The translations under genes were made by a program, and so were the position numbers. DNA of 64,000 bases, taken from NCBI RefSeq assembly GCF_024362695.1, contig NC_065424.1, positions 8,062,786 through 8,126,785 on the forward strand, in the 5' to 3' direction. A model generated the notes under the pieces. It searched no databases. It worked only from the letters and a program-made list of their open reading frames with translations, and was not told the DNA's origin. The DNA is from Pectinophora gossypiella (lineage: Eukaryota; Arthropoda; Insecta; Lepidoptera; Gelechiidae). Each line of letters begins with the position of its first letter. Position 1 is the stretch's first letter. Of the stretch, positions 55,801 to 63,940 are shown piece after piece.

Positions 55801-58800
55801 CTGCTCCATTGCGGGTTTTGCCTCTCGCTTTCCGTTGGCCTAAACCAATGTATGTCGAATTTGTTTTCGAATTCATGTTTGGATCATAAATGATTATCAC
55901 GTGTTCAGCGGTAAAGGAGGAAAACATCGTGAGAAAACCCACATTACCGAGAAATGCATTTTCGGAGGTATGTGAATTAACCTGCATTGGGCTGGTTTCC
56001 CTTCGCAGGTTGGAAGGTCAGACAGTCGCTTCTGTAAAAAATCGGCCCTGTCAAATCGTCAGGTTAGGTAAGCGGACCCTGTGAAAAACGGGATAAAGCT
56101 AAGGAGCTGATGATGATGTTTTTGTTAATTAATAATGCTTGGTTCCAGCTGGCGCCGGTGACGACGGAGCAGGTCCTCAACAAGCAGACGTGTCTCCAGG
56201 TGAATGGCAGCGCAGACCAGAGCATCAACGTGCAGACTGTCTTGCCCGACATGGCGGACTTCAAATACATCGGTCAGTTTATAACATACATACATACATA
56301 AACTCACGCCTATTTCCTACCGGGGTAAGCAGAGACTATAGAATTCCATTTGCTTCGATCCTGACACACTTCTCTTGATTCCTCCACATTCATCAATCGC
56401 TTCATACACGCACGCCGGTTCAGAGTAGATCGTATTAAACCTTTTCTAAGGACATCTCAAATTTGGTCAATGTAAGTCCTTCTCGGTCTTCCTCTGCCAG
56501 CCCTACCATCAACTTTCGCTTTATATACCGCTTTTGCAATTCTATTATCCTTAGTTCAGTTTATAAAGTTAGCAGTAAAAATAATATACGAAGGTGTTAG
56601 TGACTTCGTAACGTATACTGAGAGGGTTGGTTCAGCTCATTACTCTGAGTTAATATCAAGTGGATTTTTCCACAATTTAGACATATACAGGATGTCCATT
56701 GTCGCATTGGAGCAGCGTGGTGGAGTATGCTCCATACCCCCTCCGGTTGATTGAGGGGAGGCCTGTGCCCAGCAGTGGGGCTGTTGATGATGATGATGAT
56801 GACAGGATGTCCAATATAAATGGGTATATGTATGTATGTATTTATCTATACCTACTTTATTTATATATTTTGTATTTTATTGGGTATTTATTTTATACAA
56901 TATGTTGCACCGTCCCGCACCAAATTGCGATAAATGTTTTTCTTGCAAGTGGTTGCCTGGGAGAAATTGCTGCTTAGCAATAAGGCCGTCAGATTGTACT
57001 GTATCTTTCGTCCATGTGTGTAAACTTGTTTTTATATTTGTATTGTATTTTGTCTCGTTCGCACTTAGACGTTACGCTTTTTTTTGACGTGGCTTATTGT
57101 AGATTTGCCGCAGATGGCATTAACTACTTGATCGGACAAATGGGGAGCGCTGAACGCTCTCTCTCGGTACAGCGTTTAAGACAACAGGCCTGAGGGTGCC
57201 CAGTTGTACGCGAACCTCGGCTCAGGGCGTCGTCTGAGAGGAAAAATATTTGGAAGAATTAATCGACCCTAGCGGGTCGATAGCGATAAGCGCTGAATGA
57301 GGGAAATCGTCGACCACGCCGGCGGGGTCGGTATCGGGGTCCTGAAGTGTTTGGGTGTCGCGAGCTGATTGGCTGCCTCTATGGCTAGAGTAATCGGGTC
57401 GTCGGGATCGTATATTACGTCCTTCGATAGGCGTTAGTAGGTAGTTATTGGGCATTCTAAATCATCTTTTTTTCTCAATTTCACTCACAGCTCGCTCGCC
57501 CGACGAGCGAGCTGTTTCGCTTCATTTCGAAAAAAGATGATTTAGAATGCCCAATAACTGATTCGAAATTGTGGAGACCGATTGCAATTGAAAATCAACT
57601 AACCTGGTTCCAAGCTACTTTGACACTAATCTCACTATTGTATTTGAAACATAATTTTTATAACATCCAAATCACATGCTTTTTTCTAAGAAGATATATT
57701 TTGGTTGGTAAAGAGATTTTGAATAAATATATAAGTTATCAAAACGTAAACCGTCTTCATGTAATAAAAGTCCTATTACTAAATTTGTCTTTCCACAGTT
57801 TGACGGACCACAAACTATGCATCGAATTGAATTTGGTAATAGTTTACCGTGACGGTGTACTTTAGAACCATTCGTAACAGGACAAACGTTATTTAGGTTC
57901 AAGGATTGTTTTTGTTTCATAAATTTCATCACTCGTGTGTATCTCCGGAGCCGTCTGTCATGTACTAAAATCTTAAGTTGTTGACCTAAGTATATATGTT
58001 AAAATGATTCACAGTACGAAACAACACAATAAGCAAAGGTTAGTTGATTTTCAATTGCAATCGGTCTCCACAATTTCGAATCAGTTATTGGGCATTCTAA
58101 ATCATCATTTTTCGAAATGAAGCGAAACAGCTCGCTCGTCGGGCGAGCGAGCTGTGAGTGAAATTGAGAAAAAAAGATGATTTAGAATGCCCAATAACTA
58201 CCTACTGGCGTTACGCGAAACACTGTTGGAATGAGATTTTTGTATGGAGTGTCCGAGGTGTGTTGTTCGTCTGTTTTATTGTAGAATAAATAACCAAAAG
58301 TTTGTTACAGGTAACGAAGCTATGCGTGACTCGGACACTTCAAAATGGCGCATGGTCACCACAGTCGGTGACAAGGTTAACAAGTACACCATGTGGGTGA
58401 AGTACCGCAAGACACTCAGAGGGGACTCCATACCCATACCCGTCAAGTAAGATAGAATAGAATAACTTTATTCCCAACAGCAGCCTCCGTGGTCTAGTGG
58501 TTAGAGCGTTAGGCTCACAATCTGGAGGTCCGGGTTCGATTCCCGATGGAGACATTGTCGAAATCACTTTGTGAGACTGTCCTTTGTTTCACCTTATTGT
58601 CCGAAAAAGTAAGATGATTCCGTGCTTCGGAGGGCACGTTAAGCCGTTGGTCCCGGCTATTAGCCGTAAAAACACCTCCACCAACCCGCAGTAGAGCAGC
58701 GTGGTGGAGTATGCTCCATACCCCCTCCGGTTGATTGAGGGGAGGCCTGTGCCCAGCAGTGGGACGTAGTCAATAGGCTGTTTATGTATGTATGTTATGT

Positions 58801-61800
58801 AACTTTATTCCCAAAACAGTGAAGGTTACAAAAGCATTTACATAAATTAAGATTAACAATTTGTGACTACAGTAGGGCCTCGTTAATCCGGAGAGGCAAA
58901 AACAAGACCCTTTTCGGATTATCGAGGCGTCCCGACTACAGTATGCCATATTTAATGTTAATAAAATACATGTTTAACCTTAGTTTCTTTAATCAATTTT
59001 TGAATTATGTATAGCATTGTTGTAGTGTTTTTCATGGGACCACGTTCTGTTAGGCTAACAAACTTCAAGAGTTTGTCTTTGTTTTTCTTTATGTCGCCTA
59101 CAGTTGACCTGCCTATACCAAACTTCCGAGCAATGACAGGGTAGCTGTCATCCTTATCTTACATTTCTATAATCCGCAATTTGTCTTTTATTGTCAAAGT
59201 CGAATGTTTACGTCACGACGCCATGTCAGCGAGCGCGCTTAATTGACACTACGTATTACACAAAAGGCGATAAACAAAAAACTAACGGTGCATTGGCTCA
59301 CGACAGCCCGCACCTACACCCCGCCGCGCCGGGCCTCCCCCGCGAATCACATTGCCCGGCCGGATTACAGTGATCACCGAACAAGCGGGCGTCCGGATTA
59401 CCGAGGCCCTACTGTAGTAGCTAACTAAGTCCCATTTGGGACTGACTCAGCATATTGTTGCTAAAAGTATGGTACGAGTACCCACTCTCACCAACACTGA
59501 TATAGTCATCACGACCACCCACTTACATACATACAGTCATGGTATAAGAAAACCAGGTATGTTCAAAGTGACAGCTAACATTTCAAGGTTAGCCCAGCTG
59601 ACGTCACCCCACCCTGCGTTGCCATTTCGTAAAAAATAAATTACCCACGACCATGTTATTATACTTACTTTGGAAATTTTGAACTTTTAGTAAAATATTT
59701 ACTTACTTGCAATGTTGGACTATACCAATTTAATGGTAACACAGTGGTAACACTAACGTCATCAAAGGGCTAGCAATGGCGGCTTGTGCATACCTGGTTT
59801 TCTTATACCATGCATACAGTCATGAGCAATATAATACCCACTATACTCACTTTAGGACTCTGTCGCACTAGCGTATTTGACATGTAGTGAGACTTACAGA
59901 GCAATTTGTCAAAAAAAAAAACATGTGACATGGTACCAAATTGTATGCATATTGATGCTCGTGAAGGTACATACATAAACAAGCCTATTTCCCACCGGGG
60001 TAAGCAGAAATTATGGAATTGCTTCCACCAGGCTTGAATCACCTGATTGTCCGAAAAAGTAAGATGATTCCGTGCTTCGGAGGGCCGTAAAAACACATCC
60101 ATCAACCGCATTGGAGTAGCGTTGTGGAGTATGCTCCATACCCCCTCCGGTTGATTGAGAAGAGGTCTGTGCCCAGCAGTGGGACGTATACAGGGTGTTA
60201 GTGTCACTGTAACGAAAACTTTGAGGGATGTTGGAGACCATGATATCTGAGTTGATATCAAGTGGAACTTTTCATCGCAAAAGTATAGAATTAAAAATAA
60301 TTTAAAAAACTAAAAAAAAAATGACTTTTGCGACGGAAAATTCCACTTGATATTAACCCAGAATCATGGTCTGAATCATCCCCCTCAGTATTCGTTACGA
60401 TGTTACTAACACCCTGTATAGGTTTTTTATGTTTTACGTATGTGCGGTCACGAGCATTAATATGTATACACTTTGGTACCATGTCACATTAACTTTTTTG
60501 ACAAATTGAACTGTAAGTCTCACTAAATATCAAATATGTTAGTGCGACAGAGTCCTAAAGTGGGTACATTACATTACCCATGACTGTACTGGTATCAGCG
60601 TCTTTGTGTATCTTGTAGATACGAGATGAAGGGGTACAACTCCCTGCTGGGGTCCCACTACGACCACTACTACATCGACTACAGCGACTACGACGTCGAC
60701 GACATCGACCCCAACGTCTTCAAGGTCGACGCCAGTGAGTGCCACAATATTTACTTATTTCAATATTATGAACCTTCACGAGTTAATGCCACCCACTCCA
60801 TTCCATCTACGGACAACTAGACGTCGGCAGGCATTTCATCCTTATGTTGTGGATATACCACCAATCCGCACTAAACGTTTTGCCTCTTCCATTTTGATGC
60901 GAACAGCAAAGGACTGGAACTGTCTGCCGTCGTCTGTTTTACCAACTCGTTATAATCTGGGAGTCTTCAAGGCTAGAATGAATAGGCATTTGCTTAGCGT
61001 GATCCACCCTAGACCACATCGTCACTTACCAACACGTGAGATTGTGGTCAAACGCGAGACTATATTATTAAAAAGAAAACCTCGGTTCGCGAGTTCACCG
61101 GCTTTTTTATGGAATTTGACCTCAATCTCGCCGGATGGTAAGTAGCGATGTGCCTGACGCCGAAGTTGGGACACTTACTTACCTAAAAAGTGCTTATTCA
61201 TCCTTGCCTTGAAGGGGCCCAGATTGTACTTATCGGGAATCAGATTCTCGGGCCGAGAATACCAGACCTTAGTCGTTCGTAATAGAAACGAGGAGGCGAA
61301 ACGCTTCGTACGAGCTGTAGGGATATTAATAGGGTTAAGATACATAGGGGGATCCCAGCTCACCTCTTGGTTCCCGAAGATGAAAACCGGTGATAGAATT
61401 CCAATGCACACTCGCCAAAATGTATCCGATAATATACCGGAAGACAAGCAACCGTGCGCTGTGGGCTTTGACCAATAAGTTGTCTGTTTGGATCAAAAAT
61501 GATTATCAGATGTTCAAGGAAACCATCGTGAGGAAACCCACATTCCCAACAAATGTTTTTCGGAGGTATGTGACCTCACCTGTATTAGACTGGCATGATG
61601 GTTTGACTCGGTCATCGATCATCTGGTATGATCTTCTTCTATCGTGTGGGTTGTGAGGTGGATTACCAACCCCATCAACCCTGGTGTCAGGGTTACTATT
61701 GAGCCGCCAAAGGCCCCTGACATGGCTTGGCTTATGTAGCCGAGACCAACAGCTTAATGTGCCTTCCGAAGCACGGATCATCTTACTTTCGGACAATCAG

Positions 61801-63152
61801 GTGATCAGCCTGTAAACCACAGGCCCTGATTTGTGTGATATGTCCCCACCGGGATTTGAATCCGGGACCTCCGGATCGTGAGCTCAACGCTCAAACCACT
61901 GGACCATGGAGGCCGTTATGGTCTGGTATGATGATTTGATCAGTTATCCATCCTTTGGTCTGATGTTCTCAGGCATGCAGTGCTCGTCGTTCCCTGGCCC
62001 CGGCAACAAGCACTTGGCCACGTTCAACCCTATGCGGGAGTTCGTGCACCCTATCAATGATGACCACGTACACGATGAGTTTGACAGGTAATAAACCCAC
62101 CTTTTTGCTTCACCGTGGGCGGGTAAAATGTAAGTTATGTTTCGGTGGCGTCCATGTTTGATGGTTGGCCGCCATTTTTGTAAATTATTGCGTTTACTCG
62201 CACTAATTCGTATCGCCCCCTCAAGGTTTTACTTAGTCCAAATAGACGTAAGCCTCTAAAGAGTAAGCGAGCGAGCGGATTGTCTTTCTCACTCCCACTT
62301 ATGCGGTAAAAATGTTAATTTTGTGTGAAGTGTGACTCCAAACTCAATTTTGTAAGGTTATTAAAATAAAAACTTAAAAATCAGAATCATTTATTCAATG
62401 TATTTATCATAGATAAACTTGTTGAAGATCAATATAACATTTTTGAATCTACGTCATTTCGCAAGGTGTTATGTCTGAGGAGAAGAAATGACAAGAAACT
62501 GAAACAGCTACACATCTTTTAAATCAATGTAGTATACATTACAAGTTATGTAATAACTAGAGGAACACACTCAATACCAGACATTTTTATCATTTAGGTA
62601 GCCATTAATCTTATAATAAGCTTTTTTACATAAAGTAAGCTTCACATGAGTTATTTCAGATGATCGGGCCGTCAGTGCGTTGCATTTAGAATACTTAGTT
62701 ATTATTATTATTGTTTTTATGATTTTGGTTTGTTTTTCTTTTTGTTTTGATATATATATTTTTTTGTCTATGTACTTATTGATTTCCTTTTGGTTTCTGT
62801 CTTGTGTTAAATGTAATGTACCTGTCTGTCTGTGTCTGTGGTGTCCGGAAGTAATAAATGTTTCTTTCTTTCTTTCTTTCTTTCATTTGGCGGAATTGCA
62901 CCAATTAGTTATTCATTTATCTTGAGCGCAGTGTCCACTAAACCAATTGGCTCGACCAATATAGACGGCGATACGGCGCACAACATATCACGAGAAAGCT
63001 CGGTGAGGTGTGGGTGCTTAGATCATCTTGCGATGGAATATAGTTGTAACATAATGTTATCTAATTTACAGGTTCAAGGTGAAGCATACCAAGCAATACG
63101 CGTCGGAAGTAGAACAGCTTAAGCGCTTGAACATCTTCCGGCAAAATTTAAG
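49832..63152 (+). CDS. 26-29-p: 26-29-p type cathepsin precursor, N-terminal part (runs off window)
   Basis: Eight coding exons: 49832-49892, 52870-52957, 55592-55697, 56149-56272, 58311-58446, 60619-60734, 61973-62087, 63072-63152. All are GT-AG with matching phases. They give 275 codons plus two bases, and the gene continues to the right. The start MLFSAVACLLLGTALG is a clear signal peptide. Then comes the long N-terminal domain special to this family: RGDLYIPYAELQEPFYAWYD, RIDYYGGMVKTYQL, LAPVTTEQVLNKQTCLQVNG, PIPVKYEMKGYNSLLGSHYD, MQCSSFPGPGNKHLATFNPM. The last exons enter the I29 propeptide-inhibitor domain (DEFDRFKVKHTKQYASEVEQ, LNIFRQNL). The papain-like C1A catalytic domain is beyond the window. 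In flies the protein is a haemocyte cysteine protease processed into 26- and 29-kDa chains. The introns (up to 3 kb) are full of transposons. Confidence 0.92.
50160..50210 (+). repeat. SINE-C tail scrap
   Basis: AAAAGAGACCTGCCAAATCT and GGTAGGTAAGC: the last ~45 bp of a SINE-C in cathepsin intron 1. Confidence 0.45.
50285..50770 (+). repeat. Interspersed repeat (AACCCTTATAGGATCACTTT family)
   Basis: Contains GGAACCCTTATAGGATCACT, TTGTCCGTCCATCTGTCAAG, and near the end ATTGACCGGCTTTTTT. A second copy lies at 54265-54725. This sequence type is widespread in arthropods; I cannot place it in a superfamily from the ends seen here. Confidence 0.6.
51003..51296 (-). repeat. SINE-D, full length, in cathepsin intron 1
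   Basis: Minus strand: GAGGAGCTCGGTGGCGCAGC head, GGTCATAGGATGGGTGACCA, GCACGTTAAGCCGCTGGTCC, tail GTGGGGACGTTAATGGGCTG plus (GAT)n. Confidence 0.85.
51706..51790 (+). repeat. AACAGAAAGCTCGG tail repeat
   Basis: TATAGACGGCGATACGGCTC, CGTTGGTCTAACAGAAAGCT and GTGGGTACTTAGTTCAT; cut off on the right. Confidence 0.6.
51826..52045 (-). pseudogene. RTE-like retrotransposon C-terminus and (GAT)n tail
   Basis: The minus strand reads RRTDGRWGGKVLEWPPRVGR, RSVGRPVTRWTDDLVKVAGS, RWMRAAQDRSSWRSLGEAYA and then a (GAT)n tail. The GRP...RWTDD and W...GEAY landmarks are usual at the C-terminus of a very common lepidopteran LINE polymerase. The core is absent. A 75-bp piece of the same end is the nested insertion at 16647. 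Confidence 0.7.
52046..52188. mobile_element. MITE-2, complete copy
   Basis: CGTCACGATCATTAATATGT to TATTGCTCATGAATGTAC; interior as in other copies. It abuts the retrotransposon fragment at 51826-52045, into which it probably inserted. Confidence 0.75.
52189..52422. other. Intron sequence, nothing recognised
   Basis: Part of cathepsin intron 1; contains a short GGGTCATGACCC-type palindrome near 52,342 but no feature I can name. Confidence 0.35.
52423..52747 (+). repeat. SINE-B, full length
   Basis: Head GCCTCCGTGGTCCAGTGGTT, B-box GGGTTCGAATCCC, body CATTACAGGCTGATCACCTG and GGCACGTTAAGCCGTTGGTC, 3' part GACCCCAGGGTTGATGTGGT and ACAACCCACACGATAGAAGA. Reference copy of SINE-B. It ends about 120 bp before cathepsin exon 2. 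Confidence 0.85.
52983..53032 (+). repeat. SINE-A head only
   Basis: GCCTCCGTGGTCTAGTGGTT through GGCTCACGATCTA, then unrelated sequence. A-box present, B-box lost; not a tRNA gene. Confidence 0.7.
53400..53515 (-). repeat. SINE-B scrap
   Basis: Minus strand: ACGGCCTCTGTGGTCCAGTG joined directly to CACCTGATTGTCCGGAGGTA and GCACATTAAGCC; an internal part is deleted. Confidence 0.6.
53530..54264. other. Intron 2 of cathepsin gene, nothing recognised
   Basis: AT-rich, with a GC-richer patch near 54,030-54,120 (AAGCCGCGGCGCGAGCCACG). No exon between 52957 and 55592 is needed by the reading frame. Confidence 0.4.
54265..54725 (+). repeat. Interspersed repeat, second copy
   Basis: GGTTCCGAACCTCAAAAGGA, AACCCTTACAGGATCGCTTT, TTGTCCGTCCGTCTGTCAAG and, at the end, CACACTTGACCGGCTTTT; paralogue of 50285-50770 with a more complete left end. 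Confidence 0.6.
54961..55130. mobile_element. MITE-1, right end lost
   Basis: Starts ATACAGGGTGTTAGTGACAT and continues to the second arm (GCGATGGAAAATTCAACTTG), which breaks off before its terminus. Confidence 0.7.
55270..55560 (+). repeat. SINE-D, full length, ends just before exon 3
   Basis: GAGGAGCTCGGTGGCGCAGC to GACGTTAATGGGCTGGTGAT plus (GAT)n. The tail ends ~30 bp before the acceptor of cathepsin exon 3 (55592), so this SINE occupies the place of the branch-point region. Confidence 0.85.
55725..55822 (-). repeat. SINE-A, 3' end
   Basis: AGTCTATGTACGTCCCACTG, GGGCACAGGCCTCCCCTCAA; 5'-truncated, 28 bp after exon 3. Confidence 0.7.
55823..56115 (+). repeat. SINE-C, lacking most of the head
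   Basis: Starts at TTGGCCTAAACCAATG and continues ATTCATGTTTGGATCATAAA, ATCACGTGTTCAGCGGTAAA, GGACCCTGTGAAAAACGGGA, (GAT)n. Fused directly to the SINE-A end. Confidence 0.75.
56281..56555 (-). pseudogene. RTE-type reverse transcriptase, extreme C-terminus
   Basis: Same family as 13791-14405 and 27376-27670, with (TACA)n tail at 56281-56300. It lies 8 bp after the donor of cathepsin exon 4. Confidence 0.65.
56591..56680. mobile_element. MITE-1 fragment
   Basis: AAGGTGTTAGTGACTTCGTA, CTGAGTTAATATCAAGTGGA; one arm. Confidence 0.6.
56703..56800 (+). repeat. SINE-A, 3' end
   Basis: CGCATTGGAGCAGCGTGGTG, GAGGCCTGTGCCCAGCAGTG then (GAT)n. ACAGGATGTCCA flanks it at about 56689 and 56803 and may be its target duplication (ACAGGATGTCCAtTGT/ACAGGATGTCCAaTAT). 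Confidence 0.75.
56900..57062 (+). repeat. LINE 3' tail
   Basis: GGTTGCCTGGGAGAAATTGC, TTAGCAATAAGGCCGTCAGA, TTTTATATTTGTATTGTATT; same family as 42640-42842. Confidence 0.6.
57075..57435 (+). repeat. Foldback-family relative, split by a mini-Polinton
   Basis: TTTTTTTGACGTGGCTTATT through GGCCTGAGGGTGCCCAGTTG is one arm of the 9531-9813 family. It is followed by a longer internal part (ATCGACCCTAGCGGGTCGAT, GATTGGCTGCCTCTATGGCT). A short piece continues after 58212. Confidence 0.55.
57436..58206. mobile_element. Miniature Polinton/Maverick-like element, 771 bp
   Basis: The terminal inverted repeats span 57436-57605 and 58038-58206 (170 and 169 bp, nearly perfect). The element opens AGTAGGTAGTTATTGGGCAT and closes with ...CTACCTACT, that is AG...CT ends. 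It is flanked by an exact 6-bp duplication GGCGTT at 57430-57435 and 58207-58212. Long inverted repeats, AG ends and 6-bp duplications are established marks of Polintons (Mavericks). Inside is a minus-strand ATPase remnant (57672-57929). Autonomous Polintons are 15-20 kb with polymerase B, integrase, protease and capsid genes; none of those is here, so it is a non-autonomous deletion derivative. It lies in intron 4 of the cathepsin gene. Each terminal repeat contains a further internal palindrome. Confidence 0.75.
57672..57929 (-). pseudogene. P-loop ATPase remnant (FtsK/A32-like packaging type)
   Basis: 85 codons from ATG at 57929, stop at 57672-57674. A Walker A motif GPSNCGKTN sits near residue 41, after a short hydrophobic strand (IRCIV), and is followed by GLRFDNLYIYSKSLYQPKY. 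From memory, this arrangement is like the N-terminal part of the DNA-packaging ATPases of Polintons and related double-stranded DNA viruses. Walker B and the rest of the fold are absent, so it is not functional. A parvovirus-type helicase is a less likely alternative because of the lost context and the 6-bp target duplication. Confidence 0.55.
58481..58797 (+). repeat. SINE-A, nearly full length
   Basis: GCCTCCGTGGTCTAGTGGTT head, GGTTCGATTCCCGATGGAGA B-box, body with a ~20-bp deletion after CTGTCCTTTGTTT, tail GCCCAGCAGTGGGACGTAGT. ATAACTTTATTCCCAA-like sequence flanks both sides (about 58461 and 58799), a likely target duplication. Confidence 0.85.
58870..59414 (-). mobile_element. Tigger/pogo-like DNA transposon, internally deleted, 545 bp
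   Basis: Terminal inverted repeats CAGTAGGGCCTCGTTAATCC (left) and CAGTAGGGCCTCGGTAATCC (right, read inward), flanked by TA at 58868-58869 and 59415-59416. Pogo/Tigger elements use TA targets and have similar CAGT...CTCG...ATCCGGA ends. The inside holds a minus-strand fragment of a transposase with a pipsqueak/CENP-B type helix-turn-helix. The DDD domain is absent. Confidence 0.75.
58985..59215 (-). pseudogene. Tigger/jerky-type transposase N-terminal remnant
   Basis: The minus strand reads STLTIKDKLRIIEM, a stop codon, then DKDDSYPVIARKFGIGRSTV and GDIKKNKDKLLKFVS. This is the usual psq-type helix-turn-helix at the start of pogo-family transposases (K-L-x-I-I-x6-G...A-x-x-F-G-I-x-x-S-T-V). 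The in-frame stop and missing catalytic part make it a pseudogene. Confidence 0.65.
59538..59812. mobile_element. TIR element of 275 bp with 8-bp target duplication
   Basis: The ends are a perfect 24-bp inverted repeat beginning CATGGTATAAGAAAACCAGG. CATACAGT flanks it at 59530-59537 and 59813-59820. The right duplication overlaps the start of a MITE-2, so this element landed at the edge of the older MITE. It has no open frame. A related end lies at 25580. Confidence 0.8.
59815..59970. mobile_element. MITE-2, complete copy
   Basis: TACAGTCATGAGCAATATAA to TTGATGCTCGTGAAGGTA; contains a 10-bp duplication around CCCACTATACTCACTTTAGG not seen in the others. Confidence 0.75.
60030..60187 (+). 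repeat. SINE-A, 3' half
   Basis: AGGCTTGAATCACCTGATTG, GTGCTTCGGAGGGCCGTAAA (internal deletion), GCCCAGCAGTGGGACGTA. Joined on the left to an RTE-tail scrap (about 59972-60025, TTTCCCACCGGGGTAAGCAG). Confidence 0.7.
60188..60420. mobile_element. MITE-1, complete copy with TA flanks
   Basis: TACAGGGTGTTAGTGTCACT to GATGTTACTAACACCCTGTA with TA on each side and ~95-bp inverted arms. It is the best copy for defining the element ends. Confidence 0.85.
60445..60589. mobile_element. MITE-2, complete copy
   Basis: GCGGTCACGAGCATTAATAT to CATTACCCATGACTGTAC; ends 29 bp before the cathepsin exon 6 acceptor. Confidence 0.8.
60790..61143 (+). pseudogene. Non-LTR reverse transcriptase C-terminus (Jockey/R1-like)
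   Basis: An open frame reads FHPYVVDIPPIRTKRFASSI, LMRTAKDWNCLPSSVLPTRY, NLGVFKARMNRHLL. The W-x-x-LP...Y-N-L-x-x-FK pattern is standard at the end of insect non-LTR polymerases. It starts 56 bp after the donor of cathepsin exon 6; the frame runs out of the exon only by chance. Confidence 0.65.
61175..61400 (-). pseudogene. Second, oppositely oriented reverse transcriptase C-terminus
   Basis: The minus strand reads INIPTARTKRFASSFLLRTT, KVWYSRPENLIPDKYNLGPF, KARMNKHFLGK. Clearly related to the piece at 60790-61143 but diverged; the two face each other about 30 bp apart. Confidence 0.6.
61480..61590 (+). repeat. SINE-C fragment
   Basis: GTTTGGATCAAAAATGATTA, ATCGTGAGGAAACCCACATT, TTTTCGGAGGTATGTGACCT; middle part only. 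Confidence 0.65.
61629..61918 (-). repeat. SINE-B, full length
   Basis: Minus strand: GGCCTCCATGGTCCAGTGGT, CCCGGATTCAAATCCCGGTG, AGGGGCCTTTGGCGGCTCAA, CCCACACGATAGAAGAAGAT. Flanked by ATGGTCTGGTATGAT-like sequence on the right and ATCTGGTATGATC on the left, a likely target duplication (CTGGTATGAT). It ends 55 bp before cathepsin exon 7. Confidence 0.8.
62088..63071. other. Cathepsin intron 7
   Basis: Holds a (TTTC)n microsatellite at 62861-62884 preceded by a LINE-like tail (TGTCCGGAAGTAATAAATGT), and an AACAGAAAGCTCGG tail repeat at about 62955-63055. The first ~550 bp contain nothing recognised. Confidence 0.5.
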
Positions 63153-63158
63153 GTAAGC

Positions 63159-63540
63159 ATTGGCCCCGATTCCTGCAGACACCGCCTAATTTTATTTTAA
63201 GTTATATCCGTCATTTTCATATCCGTCGAAAAGGAAAGGGACGGATGATTCACAGCTCTTAATTTTAGGAAGAATGAGCGAATGAATGAATAACCCAGGC
63301 GAATCAAAAGGTACCTCGCTGGTATGCAATCCGTTTGACGTGCTGTCTACTTAACTGTGACGGGTTATTGACGGATGTAAAATTTTTAGACGGTTGGTTT
63401 AGATTTGTGCTTAAAATTGACGTGTGTTCCATTAATTTTATGCTTGTCGATTACCCGTCCCTTTCCTTTTCGGCGGATAAGAAAATGACAGATATAACTT
63501 AAAATAAAATTAGATGGTATTTACAGGAATTAGCACCATT
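63159..63540 (+). mobile_element. MITE-3, complete copy
   Basis: ATTGGCCCCGATTCCTGCAG to TTTACAGGAATTAGCACCAT, ~90-bp inverted arms with CCGTCGAAAAGGAAAGGGAC and CCCTTTCCTTTTCGGCGGAT. Begins 6 bp after the donor of cathepsin exon 8. Confidence 0.85.
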
Positions 63541-63699
63541 ATGCAATAAATGTTCACTAAGGCAGAGGAAGGCGAGACAGGCCGCGGGTTGTAAAATGCG
63601 AAACCCCTTATAAAAGTGAAAATATATAAAATACGTTTAAAATCGTAAATTAACAATAGGAAGTGATACGACGATGTAGTCAAGAGTTTTACTTAATAT

Positions 63700-63940
63700 T
63701 ACATACATACATACATAAACTCACGCCCGTAATCCCTAATGGGGTGGGCAGAGCTACAAGTAAGTAATCAAAGGCAACTTGCAGCCACTGTTGATACGAT
63801 GTCGTAAGCTGGGTATGATGAACTTTATGGTGATAAGGGATCAGCCTATCGCTCATAACATTAGTCCATCATGTTAGAAGACACAATCCCTCTGTCGGTT
63901 TTTACGACATGCCCGGGAAGACAAGCAGAATACTACTTAA
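63700..63940 (-). repeat. LINE 3' fragment
   Basis: (ACAT)n then AACTCACGCCCGTAATCCCT, GCAACTTGCAGCCACTGTTG, ATCCCTCTGTCGGTTTTTAC. Longest copy of the family at 14911; minus orientation, within the cathepsin intron that runs off the window. Confidence 0.6.

Noticed and set aside
57672..57929. Parvovirus NS1-type helicase fragment
   Set aside because: The palindromic ends made me consider this, but AG...CT ends, 170-bp repeats and a 6-bp duplication fit Polintons, and the sequence after the P-loop fits packaging ATPases better.
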